DNA from: Azospirillum lipoferum 4B | GTDB taxonomy: Bacteria; Pseudomonadota; Alphaproteobacteria; Azospirillales; Azospirillaceae | NCBI RefSeq assembly: GCF_000283655.1 | Contig: NC_016586.1 | Coordinates: forward strand, 201,001-265,000 | Length of the DNA: 64,000 nucleotides | Reading direction: 5' to 3' | In this document: positions 7,520-15,725 of the stretch, in pieces | Layout: each line of letters starts with the position of its first letter | Position numbering within the stretch: position 1 is the first letter of the stretch | Program-made: the position numbers and the translations under genes | Notes under the pieces: model-generated | The model's input: the letters and a program-made list of their open reading frames with translations, nothing else | What the model was told of the DNA's origin: nothing | Databases searched by the model: none

Positions 7520-8620
7520 GTGAGCGCGATCTACGACAGCGTGATCTACGACAGGGTCCTGGCCTTCATGGAGGCCGACATCGGAACCGGGGCGGCGGCC
7601 GACGAGGCCTTCAACGCCCTGGCGCTGGCGGTGTTCGCCCATCAGTTCGAGCACAACCAGCCCTATCGCCGCTTCGCCATGCAGCGCGGCCGGACGCCGC
7701 GCGGGGTGAAGAGCTGGCGCGACATCCCGGCGGTGCCGATCAACGCCTTCAAGGACCTGACGCTCAGCTGCCGCCCGGCGGAGGAGTCCGCCCGCATCTT
7801 CATGACCAGCGGCACGACCAAGGGCGGCATCCGCGGCCAGATCCACCACACTACCCTGACGGTCTATGACCGCTCCATGCTGCTCAACTTCCGCCGCCGC
7901 TTCATGCAGGAGGCAGAGCGGATGGCGATGGGCATCCTGTTCCCGACCGAGACGGCGATGCCGAACTCCTCGCTCGCCCATTACCTGGAGCTGGCGCGGG
8001 CGGAGTGCGGCACGCCGGACAGCCGCCATTGGATCGGCGAGGCGGGCATCGACACCGCCGGGCTCTACGACCGGTTGGATGCCGCCGAACGGTCGGGGCT
8101 GCCCTTCGCGCTGCTGGGCGCCAGCTACGGATTCGTGCATCTGATGGACGCCATGGCGCGCGACGGACGCCGTTTCGCCCTGCCGGAGGGGAGCCGCATC
8201 CTCGACACCGGCGGCTTCAAGGGCCAGTCGCGCGAACTGGAACCGGACGAGTTCTATGGCCAGCTGGCCGAATTCTTCGGCGTGCCGCGCCAGCGCTGCA
8301 TCAACATGTACGGCATGACGGAGCTGAGCACTCAGTTCTACGACGACGGCAACGCGGTCTGCCCGTCGCTGAAATCCGGCCCGCATTGGATCCGCAGCCG
8401 CGTCGTCGATCCCTTGTCCGGGCGGGACGTGCCGGCCGGCGGTATGGGCGTGCTGGTGCACCATGATCTGGCCCACGTCAACTCCGTCGCCGCCATCCTG
8501 ACCGAGGACGCCGGCATCCTGGAGGAGGGCGGGTTCCGCCTGCTGGGCCGCGTCGCCGGGGCGCAGGCCAAGGGCTGTTCGCTGGCGGTGGAGGATTTCC
8601 TCGCCGCCGCGCGCGGTTGA
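7520..8620 (+). CDS. LuxE-like acyl-activating enzyme (acyl-protein synthetase family), TPP-riboswitch controlled
   Basis: 366 aa from the GTG at 7520, preceded by GGGGAG (7507-7512). An upstream in-frame ATG at 7397 lies inside the riboswitch and is rejected. Length and motifs match LuxE, a branch of the ANL superfamily: IFMTSGTTKGG (ATP/AMP loop), LLGASYGFVHLMDA, and CINMYGMTELSTQFYD, the AMP-site motif. LuxE proteins activate a carboxylate with ATP and pass the acyl group to the reductase LuxC. The gene overlaps the LuxC-like gene by 4 bases, so a complex is likely. There are no luciferase genes (luxAB), so bioluminescence is not the role. Given the TPP switch, the substrate is more likely a carboxylated thiamine fragment than a fatty acid (inference). 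Confidence 0.85.
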   Translation: MSAIYDSVIYDRVLAFMEADIGTGAAADEAFNALALAVFAHQFEHNQPYRRFAMQRGRTPRGVKSWRDIPAVPINAFKDLTLSCRPAEESARIFMTSGTTKGGIRGQIHHTTLTVYDRSMLLNFRRRFMQEAERMAMGILFPTETAMPNSSLAHYLELARAECGTPDSRHWIGEAGIDTAGLYDRLDAAERSGLPFALLGASYGFVHLMDAMARDGRRFALPEGSRILDTGGFKGQSRELEPDEFYGQLAEFFGVPRQRCINMYGMTELSTQFYDDGNAVCPSLKSGPHWIRSRVVDPLSGRDVPAGGMGVLVHHDLAHVNSVAAILTEDAGILEEGGFRLLGRVAGAQAKGCSLAVEDFLAAARG

Positions 8621-10101
8621 ACGGGACCGCGGCCTTGGCCTTCCGCGACGAACCGGAACTGGCAGGCCATCTGCCCGGCCTGCCGCCGGATGCGGTGGAG
8701 CGGCGCGTGCTGACCTTCGGGTCGGGCGCTGCGGCGTTGCGCGTGGCGGTGCCGGTGCTGGATTCCGGGCAGGTGGAGCGGGTCGCGGCGACGGTCCGGG
8801 CGGCGGCGCGCGGCTATCTGAAAACGCTGCCGACGGCGCACATCGTCGCGGTGATCGATGTGGCGATCCAGCGGCTGCTCGACCGCGAGGACCCATGGCG
8901 CCGCCGGGCGGAGCGGTTGCTGCCCATCGTCACCGGCTATGACGCCGAGATGGTGCGTCTGGGGCTGACCGGCTATCTGAAGACCTTCCGCGCGCATGAG
9001 TTGCGTCGCTTCCTGGCGGAGGATTTCGCCAACCCGCTGGTGCTGGACGAATTCCAGCCGGCGCCCAAGGGCGGCTTCACCCGCGCCTTCGGCCCCGACC
9101 TGCTGCTGCATGTCTGGGCGGGCAATGTGCCGGGGCTGCCCTTGTGGAGCCTGATCTCCGGCCTGCTGGTGAAATCCGGCACGGTCGGCAAGCTGCCCAG
9201 CGCCGAGCCGCTGTTCGCGGGCTGGTTCGCCCAATTGCTGGCGGAGATCGACCCCAGGCTGGGCGACTGTCTGGCGGTAGTGTGGTGGAAGGGCGGCGAT
9301 GCGGCGGCGGAGCGGGCATGGCTGGCCCAGGCCGACACGGTGGTCGCCTATGGCGGCAATTCGGCGCTGGCGGCGATCCGCGACCGGGTGCCGGTGACCA
9401 CCCGCTTCCTGCCCTACGGCCACAAGATCAGCTTCGCGATGGTGTCGCGCGCCGCCCTCGACCCGCGGCGGGCGGGGGAGACGGCGCGGCTGGCCGCCCA
9501 CGACATCGCCCGCTACGACCAGCAGGGCTGCTATTCGCCGCAGACCCTGTTCGTCGAGCGCGGCGGCCGGCTGTCGCCGCAGGATTTTGCCGTCCTGCTC
9601 GCCCAGGAACTCGCGGTGCAATCCCGCAAGCACCCGCGCCGTGCCCTGTCGATGGCGGAGGCCGGGGAGGTCGCCGGCTGGCGCGACGGGCAAGCGATGC
9701 GCGGCCTGGACGGGTCCGGCCATCTGCTGCTGTCGGATCCGGCAGGCGGCTGGTGCGTGTCCTGCACCGACGCGCCGGACGGGTTGGCGCCGACCGCGCT
9801 GAACCGGACGATTTCCGTGGTCGCGGTGGACGATCTGGCGGAGGTGGCGGGCCGCGTCGCACCGCACCGCGCCGTGCTGCAGACCGCCGGCATTGCAGCG
9901 CCGCCGGAAGAGTTGTTCCGGCTGGCCGGGCCGCTGGGTGCGGCTGGGGTGACGCGGCTTTGTGCCTTGGGTGGCATGACCGCGCCGGAGGCGGGTTGGC
10001 ACCATGACGGCCGGTTCAACCTGCTGGATCTGGTGACGGTGACGGAGATCGAACGCTCGGCGGAAGCGCTGGCGGAGGGGTTGGCCCGCTATGCCGATTG
10101 A
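8617..10101 (+). CDS. LuxC-like acyl reductase (aldehyde-forming), TPP-riboswitch controlled
   Basis: 494 aa from a TTG start whose TTGA overlaps the previous stop. It belongs to the LuxC acyl-CoA/acyl-protein reductase family, part of the aldehyde dehydrogenase superfamily. HVWAGNVPGLPLWSLISGLLVKSGTVGKLPS forms the nucleotide and substrate region. VVAYGGNSAL and FLPYGHKISFAMV follow. DQQGCYSPQ carries the catalytic Cys (C305), which takes the acyl group from LuxE. The C-terminal half is complete. The expected reaction is acyl-S-enzyme + NADPH to aldehyde. Its 3' end overlaps the ABC ATPase gene by 11 bases, tying reduction to transport. Confidence 0.85.
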   Translation: MNGTAALAFRDEPELAGHLPGLPPDAVERRVLTFGSGAAALRVAVPVLDSGQVERVAATVRAAARGYLKTLPTAHIVAVIDVAIQRLLDREDPWRRRAERLLPIVTGYDAEMVRLGLTGYLKTFRAHELRRFLAEDFANPLVLDEFQPAPKGGFTRAFGPDLLLHVWAGNVPGLPLWSLISGLLVKSGTVGKLPSAEPLFAGWFAQLLAEIDPRLGDCLAVVWWKGGDAAAERAWLAQADTVVAYGGNSALAAIRDRVPVTTRFLPYGHKISFAMVSRAALDPRRAGETARLAAHDIARYDQQGCYSPQTLFVERGGRLSPQDFAVLLAQELAVQSRKHPRRALSMAEAGEVAGWRDGQAMRGLDGSGHLLLSDPAGGWCVSCTDAPDGLAPTALNRTISVVAVDDLAEVAGRVAPHRAVLQTAGIAAPPEELFRLAGPLGAAGVTRLCALGGMTAPEAGWHHDGRFNLLDLVTVTEIERSAEALAEGLARYAD

Positions 10102-10873
10102 CCCGCCGGCCTTCCTGAGCTTCGAGGGCGTGCGCTTCGATTACGGCGCCGCCGCCATCGTCGATGGCGTCGACTGGTCGGTCGGCCGGGGCGCCATCCA
10201 CTGCCTGCTGGGGCGCAGCGGTTGCGGCAAGACCACGCTGCTGAAGCTGGCCGCCGGGCTTCTCTCCCCCGCCGCGGGAGGGGTGCGGCTGGACGGCGTG
10301 CCGGTGCGCGGGCCGGGCGATGCGGTGGGCTTCGTCTTCCAGGCGCCGACGCTGCTGGAATGGCTGACGGTGCTCGACAATGTGCTGCTGCCGGTGACGC
10401 TGCACCGCCGCGCCAGCGCCGACGACCGCGCCCGCGCGCTGGACCTGCTGGAACTGGTCGGGCTGGCCGGGCTGTCGGAGCGGGGGCCGCGGGCGCTGTC
10501 GGGCGGTCAGCAGAGCCGGGTGGCGCTGGCCCGCGCGCTGATCGCCGATCCGGCGCTGCTTCTGCTCGACGAGCCCTTCGCCGCGCTGGACGCCCTGACG
10601 CGCGAGGAGCTGCAGGAGGATCTGCTGCGGCTGTGCGCGCAGCGCGGCACCACCGCGCTGTTCGTCACCCACGACATCGCCGAGGCGGTCTATCTGGGCG
10701 ACCGCGTGGCGGTGATGGCGGACGGGCGGCTGCGCCACAGCGTGTCCATCGACCTGCCGCGTCCGCGCCCGCGCGATGTGCGCTATGACCCGCGATTCAA
10801 CGCGCTGTGCCGCGAGCTGCGCCATGCCATGGACGGCGCGTCCGGCGTCCGGCGGGCGGAGGCGGCGGAATGA
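10091..10873 (+). CDS. ABC transporter ATPase, SsuB/TauB/ThiZ type
   Basis: 260 aa. Walker A is GRSGCGKTT, the Q-loop lies in VFQAPTLLEWLTV, the signature is LSGGQQSRVALARAL, Walker B is LLLLDEPFAALD and the switch His is in FVTHDIAEAV. This subtype serves NMT1/THI5-like binding proteins (sulfonates, nitrate, pyrimidine precursors). The start overlaps the LuxC-like gene and the stop overlaps the permease start (ATGA), so the three are translationally coupled. In this riboswitch context it is best compared with ThiZ of HMP-precursor importers, but sequence alone cannot tell ThiZ from SsuB. Confidence 0.9.
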   Translation: MPIDPPAFLSFEGVRFDYGAAAIVDGVDWSVGRGAIHCLLGRSGCGKTTLLKLAAGLLSPAAGGVRLDGVPVRGPGDAVGFVFQAPTLLEWLTVLDNVLLPVTLHRRASADDRARALDLLELVGLAGLSERGPRALSGGQQSRVALARALIADPALLLLDEPFAALDALTREELQEDLLRLCAQRGTTALFVTHDIAEAVYLGDRVAVMADGRLRHSVSIDLPRPRPRDVRYDPRFNALCRELRHAMDGASGVRRAEAAE

Positions 10874-11619
10874 CCAACCGCCTCGCTGCGATCCTGCTGC
10901 CGCTGCTGCTTCTGGCGGGGTGGGAGGGCTATTGCCGCTGGTCGGGGATTCCGGCGCTGGTGCTGCCGCCGCCCTCCGCCGTGGGGGCTGCGCTGTGGAG
11001 CGGTCTGGCGAGCGGACGGCTGCTGCCGCATCTGGCGGTGACGGCTGCGGAGATGGCGCTCGGTCTCGGCATCGGCTGCCTCGTCGGTTTCGTCGCCGGG
11101 GTGGCACTGGCGGAGGTCGCGGGACTGCGCCGGCTGCTCTACCCCTATGTCATCGCCAGCCAGGTGGTGCCGAAGCTGGCGCTGGCGCCGCTGTTCATCC
11201 TGTGGTTCGGCTTCGGCATGACCTCCACCGTCGCGATCACCGCGTTGATCTGCTTCTTCCCGCTGCTGGAGAACACGCTGACGGGCCTCGACCGCGTCGA
11301 TCCCGCCAAGCGGGAGCTGTTCCGCATGCTGCGCGCCGGGCGCTGGCGCACCCTGACGCGGCTCAAGATTCCCGCGGGCCTGCCGGTGATCCTGGCCGGG
11401 CTGCGCGTGGCGGTGGTGCTGGCGCTGGTCGGTGCCGTGGTGGGGGAGTTCATCGGCGGGCGCCAGGGGCTGGGCGCCTCGATCATCGCTGCGCAGGGGA
11501 TGATGGACACCCCGCTGATGTTCGCCCTGTTCGCGGTCATCACCGCGCTGGGCATGCTGATGTATCAGGCCACGCTGCTGATCGAGCGGTGGCTGTTGTC
11601 TCGACAGGCGAAAGGATAG
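10870..11619 (+). CDS. ABC transporter permease, SsuC/ThiX type
   Basis: 249 aa from the ATG that overlaps the ATPase stop. It has about six membrane segments, the first being LAAILLPLLLLAGWEGY. The EAA-type cytoplasmic loop is RMLRAGRWRTLTRLKIPAGLPVILAGLRVAV, which binds the ATPase, and VVGEFIGGRQGLGASI follows as in the BPD_transp_1 family. It would form a homodimeric channel. A longer frame starting at 10807 is only readthrough of the overlapping region and lacks a membrane-protein start. Confidence 0.9.
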   Translation: MTNRLAAILLPLLLLAGWEGYCRWSGIPALVLPPPSAVGAALWSGLASGRLLPHLAVTAAEMALGLGIGCLVGFVAGVALAEVAGLRRLLYPYVIASQVVPKLALAPLFILWFGFGMTSTVAITALICFFPLLENTLTGLDRVDPAKRELFRMLRAGRWRTLTRLKIPAGLPVILAGLRVAVVLALVGAVVGEFIGGRQGLGASIIAAQGMMDTPLMFALFAVITALGMLMYQATLLIERWLLSRQAKG

Positions 11620-11626
11620 CAGGGAA

Positions 11627-12625
11627 ATGGGTCTGTTTTCTCGTTTGGTGGGGGCATCCGCCCTTGTCGGGACGCTGCTGCTGGGCGGCATGTCCGGCGC
11701 TTTCGCCCAGGCACTGGACAAGGTGACGGTGGCGGGCTGGAGCCAGCCGATCAGCGAGATCACCAACCTGCTGGCCGAACCCGACAAGGGCTTCTTCAAG
11801 GCCAAGGGCATCGCGCTGGACTATGTGCCCGGCACCGGCGGCGGGTCGGCGATCCAGACCATGCTGACCGGCAAGGCCGACGTCGCCTTCACCGATCCCG
11901 CCGCCCTCTATCTGGCGCTGGACAAGGGCGAGAAGCTGGTCGCCATCTACAACATCTATCCGCAGAACGTCTTCAACGTGGTGTCGCCCAAGGCCAACGG
12001 CATCGCCAAGCCCGCCGACCTGAAGGGCAAGCGCGTCGGCGTCTACAGCCTGTCGAGCGGCACCCGCCAGAATCTGGCCGTGCTGCTGCATCAGGTGGGC
12101 TTGAGCGAAAAGGACGTGACCATCGAGGTGACCGGGCTGCTGAACTTCGCCCCGGTGATCCAGGGGCAGGTGGACGCCACGGCGGCGACCGACACCGGCC
12201 TCTACGTCGCGCGGCTGAAGGGCCTGCCCGAGGTGAACGTGATCGAGGTGCGCGACAGCCTGAACCTGCCGAGCGACATCTTCGTGGTGACCGAGGAGAC
12301 CTATCGCAGCAAGAAGCCGCTGCTCGCCCGCTTCCTCGCCGCCTACCGGGACAGCGCCGCCTGGATGATCGCCAACCCGGAGGAGGCGGCCCGCCTCGCC
12401 GTCACCCGCGCCATCAACGGGTCGGACGAGGCGGTCAACCTGGGCATCATCAAGCTGCGCAACGCCTCCACCGTGTCGGAGACGACGGAGCGCGAGGGGC
12501 TGGGCGCCTTCGATCCCGGCGTGATGCAGAAGGGCGCCGACACCTTCCACCAGCTGGGGCTGATCGCCCGCCCGCTCGACATGGGCACGGTGGTGCGCAC
12601 CGACCTGATCCCACCCAAGCAGTGA
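11627..12625 (+). CDS. NMT1/THI5-like periplasmic substrate-binding protein
   Basis: 332 aa with a Sec signal peptide ending near AFAQA (about residue 25). The mature part has the NMT1 fold: a glycine-rich ligand loop YVPGTGGGSAIQTMLTGKADVAFTDPAALY, and LKGKRVGVYSLSSGTRQNL in the second lobe. Yeast THI5, bacterial ThiY and the SsuA/TauA proteins share this fold; ThiY binds a formylated aminopyrimidine. Under a TPP riboswitch, a pyrimidine or thiazole fragment of thiamine is the best guess for the ligand. The gene starts 7 bases after the permease stop. Confidence 0.88.
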   Translation: MGLFSRLVGASALVGTLLLGGMSGAFAQALDKVTVAGWSQPISEITNLLAEPDKGFFKAKGIALDYVPGTGGGSAIQTMLTGKADVAFTDPAALYLALDKGEKLVAIYNIYPQNVFNVVSPKANGIAKPADLKGKRVGVYSLSSGTRQNLAVLLHQVGLSEKDVTIEVTGLLNFAPVIQGQVDATAATDTGLYVARLKGLPEVNVIEVRDSLNLPSDIFVVTEETYRSKKPLLARFLAAYRDSAAWMIANPEEAARLAVTRAINGSDEAVNLGIIKLRNASTVSETTEREGLGAFDPGVMQKGADTFHQLGLIARPLDMGTVVRTDLIPPKQ

Positions 12626-12635
12626 CGGGACCGTC

Positions 12636-13409
12636 ATGGATTTCCAGGGCAAGGCCATCCTCGTCACCGGCGCCGGGCGCGGCATCGGCGCTGCCATCGC
12701 CCGCGCCTTCGCCGCGGAAGGGGCCATGGTGGCGGTCAACTACCTCCGCAACCAAGCTGCTGCGGAAGCGGTGGCGGCGGAGTGCCGGGCACTGGGCGGC
12801 GACGGGTTGCCGCTGCGCGCGGACGTGACCGACGCCGTGGCAGTCGCTGGGATGGTGGAGACGGCGGTCGCGGAGTTCGGCGGGCTGGACGTGGTCGTCA
12901 ACAACGCCTTCGCGCCCTATGTCTTCGACCCGGACCGGCGGCGGCTGTTCTGGGAAACCGAGTGGGACGACTACCAGACCCAGATCGACGGGGCGCTGAA
13001 AAGCACCCACGCCGTCTGCCGGGCGGTGCTGCCGGCGTTGCGCCGGCGGGGCGGAGGCAGCATCGTCAACATGGCGACCGACCTCGTGGCGCGGCCGACC
13101 GTGCCATACCACGACTACACCACCGCCAAGGCGGCGCTGATCGGCTTCAGCCGCACCCTGGCGGCGGAGCTGGGGCCGTTCGGCATCCGCGTCAACTGCG
13201 TGGCGCCGGGGCTGGTCTATCCCACCGACGCCAGCCGGTCGACGCCGGAACCGGTGAAGGACCGCATCACCGCCCTGACGCCGCTCGGCCGCATCGCGAC
13301 GCCGGAGGATGTCGCCGGGCCGGTGCTGTTCCTTGCCTCCGACTGGAGCCGCTTCATGACCGGCCAGACGCTGACGGTGGATGGCGGGCTGGTGATGGGC
13401 GGCACCTGA
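12636..13409 (+). CDS. Short-chain dehydrogenase/reductase in the TPP-riboswitch operon
   Basis: 257 aa classical SDR. The cofactor motif is TGAGRGIG (residues 10-17), with DVTD and NNAF, and the active site is YTTAK. The usual catalytic Ser position reads NMATD, apparently Thr instead of Ser. There are no obvious acidic residues after the second strand (VNYLRN), which favours NADP(H). It lies 10 bases after the binding-protein gene, so it is the last tightly linked gene of the operon. The logical role is to reduce the aldehyde made by the LuxC-like enzyme to an alcohol. The generic 3-oxoacyl-reductase annotation such sequences receive would be uninformative here. Confidence 0.85.
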   Translation: MDFQGKAILVTGAGRGIGAAIARAFAAEGAMVAVNYLRNQAAAEAVAAECRALGGDGLPLRADVTDAVAVAGMVETAVAEFGGLDVVVNNAFAPYVFDPDRRRLFWETEWDDYQTQIDGALKSTHAVCRAVLPALRRRGGGSIVNMATDLVARPTVPYHDYTTAKAALIGFSRTLAAELGPFGIRVNCVAPGLVYPTDASRSTPEPVKDRITALTPLGRIATPEDVAGPVLFLASDWSRFMTGQTLTVDGGLVMGGT

Positions 13410-13519
13410 CCCATATCGCGCCGACGGCCGGCTGGGCTATGCTCCGCCCCCGGCCCCGCCGTTCGACCCCGACCGGCAGCCGGCAGGTCCGCTTTCTCAG
13501 CCATCAAGGTGCCGTCACC

Positions 13520-14212
13520 GTGACCGATCCCACCGACAGCCTCGAGTCCCGCCCCATCCGCGCCGTCGCCTTCGATCTCGACGGCACGCTGGTGGACAGT
13601 GTCGCCGACCTGATGCACGCCGCCAACCTCCTGCTCGCCGAGCTGGGACGCCCGCCGGTCGACCTGCCGTCGGTTCGGTCCTTCGTCGGCGATGGAGCGC
13701 CCAAGCTGGTGGAGCGCGTGCTGGCCGCCACCGGCGGGGTTCCGGCCGCGGAGGAAACCGCCCGCTGCCTTGCGCGATTCCTGTCGATCTACGAGGCCGA
13801 TCCCAGCGCCCACAGTCAGCTTTATCCCGGTGTCGCCGATACCTTGGACGCGTTGGCGGCGGCCGGGCTGCGGCTCGGCGTCTGCACCAACAAGCCGATG
13901 GCGGCGACCCTGAGGCTGCTCGACGATCTGGGGATTGCCGGCCGTTTCGCCGCCGTGGTCGGCGGGGACAGCTATCCGACCCGCAAGCCCTCGCCTGAAC
14001 CGGTGCTGGGATTGCTGGACAGGCTGGGCGTGCAGCCGAATGAGGCGGTCTTCGTCGGCGACAATGAGCATGACGTCGCCGCCGCCCGCGCGGCAGGTGT
14101 CGCGCGGGTGCTGGTGGTGCCCTACGGTTACGCCCGGGTTCCGCTCGACACTCTCCCGCATGACGGAATTCTCGACGGCTTCGCCGACCTGGCGAAGCGG
14201 CTGTCGCGCTGA
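13520..14212 (+). CDS. gph: HAD-superfamily phosphatase, phosphoglycolate-phosphatase-like
   Basis: 230 aa from a GTG start; the frame is open further upstream but has no family similarity there. HAD motif I is FDLDGTLVDS, motif II is CTNKPM, motif III is the Lys of TRKPSPEPV, and motif IV is FVGDNEHDVAAA. Together with the alpha-helical cap (type C1) and the length, this matches Gph, which removes 2-phosphoglycolate. It is 110 bases from the riboswitch operon and may have its own promoter. A role in dephosphorylating a thiamine intermediate cannot be excluded, but nothing specific supports it. It ends 7 bases before the convergent serine dehydratase stop. Confidence 0.8.
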   Translation: MTDPTDSLESRPIRAVAFDLDGTLVDSVADLMHAANLLLAELGRPPVDLPSVRSFVGDGAPKLVERVLAATGGVPAAEETARCLARFLSIYEADPSAHSQLYPGVADTLDALAAAGLRLGVCTNKPMAATLRLLDDLGIAGRFAAVVGGDSYPTRKPSPEPVLGLLDRLGVQPNEAVFVGDNEHDVAAARAAGVARVLVVPYGYARVPLDTLPHDGILDGFADLAKRLSR

Positions 14213-14218
14213 GCGGCG

Positions 14219-15625
14219 TCAGGCCGCCCAGGTGACGCCGTCGGCATCCTGTGTCTGCGGCGCGGTCTGCGCGACCACCTTGACCGCCAGACCGCCGCAG
14301 GAGGTTTCGCGGTATTTCGGGTCCATGTCCTTGCCGGTCTCGAACATCGTCTCGATGACCTTGTCGAGCGACACCAGCGGTTCGCTGGTCCGGTGCAGGG
14401 CCATGCGCGTGGCGTTGATCGCCTTCATGGCGCCCATGGCGTTGCGTTCGATGCAGGGGATCTGCACCTGCCCGCCGACCGGGTCGCAGGTCAGGCCGAG
14501 ATTGTGTTCCATCGCGATCTCGGCGGCGATGCACACCTGTTCGGGGCTGCCGCCCATCAGGTCGGCGAGCCCGCCGGCGGCCATCGAGCAGGCGACGCCG
14601 ACCTCGCCCTGGCAGCCGACCTCGGCGCCGGAGATGGAAGCGTTCCGCTTGTAGAGCGCGCCGATGGCGGCCGACGCCAGGAAGAAGCGGACACAGGCGT
14701 CCTCGTCCAGCGGCTTGATGAAGTTGTGGTAGTAGGCGAGCACCGCCGGGACGATGCCGCAGGCGCCGTTGGTCGGCGCGGTGACGACGCGGCCGCCCGC
14801 CGCATTCTCCTCGTTCACGGCGAAGGCGAACATGTTGACCCAGTCGACGACGTTCATCGGGTCGCGCGACAGCGCTTCCGACGAGGCCAGCTGGCGGCGC
14901 AGGATGGCGGCCCGGCGCGGGACCCGCATCGGTCCGGGCAGCACGCCCTCGGTCGTCATGCCGCGGTCCATGCAGGCGCGCATCGTCTGCCAGATGTTGG
15001 CGAAATAGTCGCGGATTTCCTGGTGGCTGTGCAGGCGCAGCTCGTTCTGCAGGATCAGGCCGGAGAAGGACAGGCCGGTCTTCCGGCAGTGGTCCAGCAG
15101 CTCGGCGGCAGAGGCGTAAGCGTAGGGAAGCTCCACCTCCTCGCCGCTCTGCTTGCCGAAATTCTCGTCCTCGACGACGAAGCCGCCGCCGATGGAGTAA
15201 TAGGTCTTACCCAGCAGCAGCCGGTCGCCGTCGAAGGCCTGGATCGTCATGCCGTTCTCGTGCCGGGGCAGGTTCGACCGGTGGAAGGTGATCGCGGCCG
15301 GCGGGAAATCGATGGGCTTGCCCTCCTGTCCCAGCGGCAGGCTGTGCGAATTGCGCACCTGCTGCAGGAAGGCGGGGATGGTGTCGATGGCGACGGTGTC
15401 CGGCAGGTTGCCGGCGAGGCCGAGCATGAGGGCGACGTCGGTGTGGTGGCCCTTGCCGGTCAGCGCCAGCGAGCCGTAGACGTCGACCGCGACGCGGGTC
15501 GTGGCATCGAACCCGCCGCAGGAGCGCAGGGCATCCACGAACTGCTTGGCTGCCCGCATCGGTCCCACCGTGTGCGAACTGGAGGGGCCGATACCGACCT
15601 TGTAGAGGTCGAACATGCTGATCAT
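14219..15625 (-). CDS. sdaA: L-serine dehydratase (iron-sulfur, single chain)
   Basis: 468 aa from the ATG at 15625, preceded by AGGAAGGAAG. It converts L-serine to pyruvate and ammonia in the cytoplasm. The N-terminal beta domain starts MFDLYKVGIGPSSSHTVGPM, whose SSSHT is the substrate motif. The alpha domain holds the [4Fe-4S] Cys residues, including NGACGIVPAV, EVGCQGEVG and TCDPVGG. The fused alpha-beta form is the usual proteobacterial SdaA. It follows the serine permease gene on the same strand after 100 bases. The product, pyruvate, is the ligand sensed by BtsS-type kinases, one of which is encoded next door. Confidence 0.95.
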   Translation of the reverse strand: MISMFDLYKVGIGPSSSHTVGPMRAAKQFVDALRSCGGFDATTRVAVDVYGSLALTGKGHHTDVALMLGLAGNLPDTVAIDTIPAFLQQVRNSHSLPLGQEGKPIDFPPAAITFHRSNLPRHENGMTIQAFDGDRLLLGKTYYSIGGGFVVEDENFGKQSGEEVELPYAYASAAELLDHCRKTGLSFSGLILQNELRLHSHQEIRDYFANIWQTMRACMDRGMTTEGVLPGPMRVPRRAAILRRQLASSEALSRDPMNVVDWVNMFAFAVNEENAAGGRVVTAPTNGACGIVPAVLAYYHNFIKPLDEDACVRFFLASAAIGALYKRNASISGAEVGCQGEVGVACSMAAGGLADLMGGSPEQVCIAAEIAMEHNLGLTCDPVGGQVQIPCIERNAMGAMKAINATRMALHRTSEPLVSLDKVIETMFETGKDMDPKYRETSCGGLAVKVVAQTAPQTQDADGVTWAA

Positions 15626-15725
15626 GGCGTGCTTCCTTCCTGTGCCGGTTCTTCTCTTCGCCGCTTCGGGCGGCGTCCCGCCGTTGTCGGACGGGGCGCC
15701 ACCCTGGGGCGAAGCGGTGGGATTG

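Noticed and set aside
7520-10101. Bioluminescence (luxCDABE) locus
   Set aside because: No luxA, luxB or luxD-like gene is present, and the operon is under a TPP riboswitch with an ABC importer.
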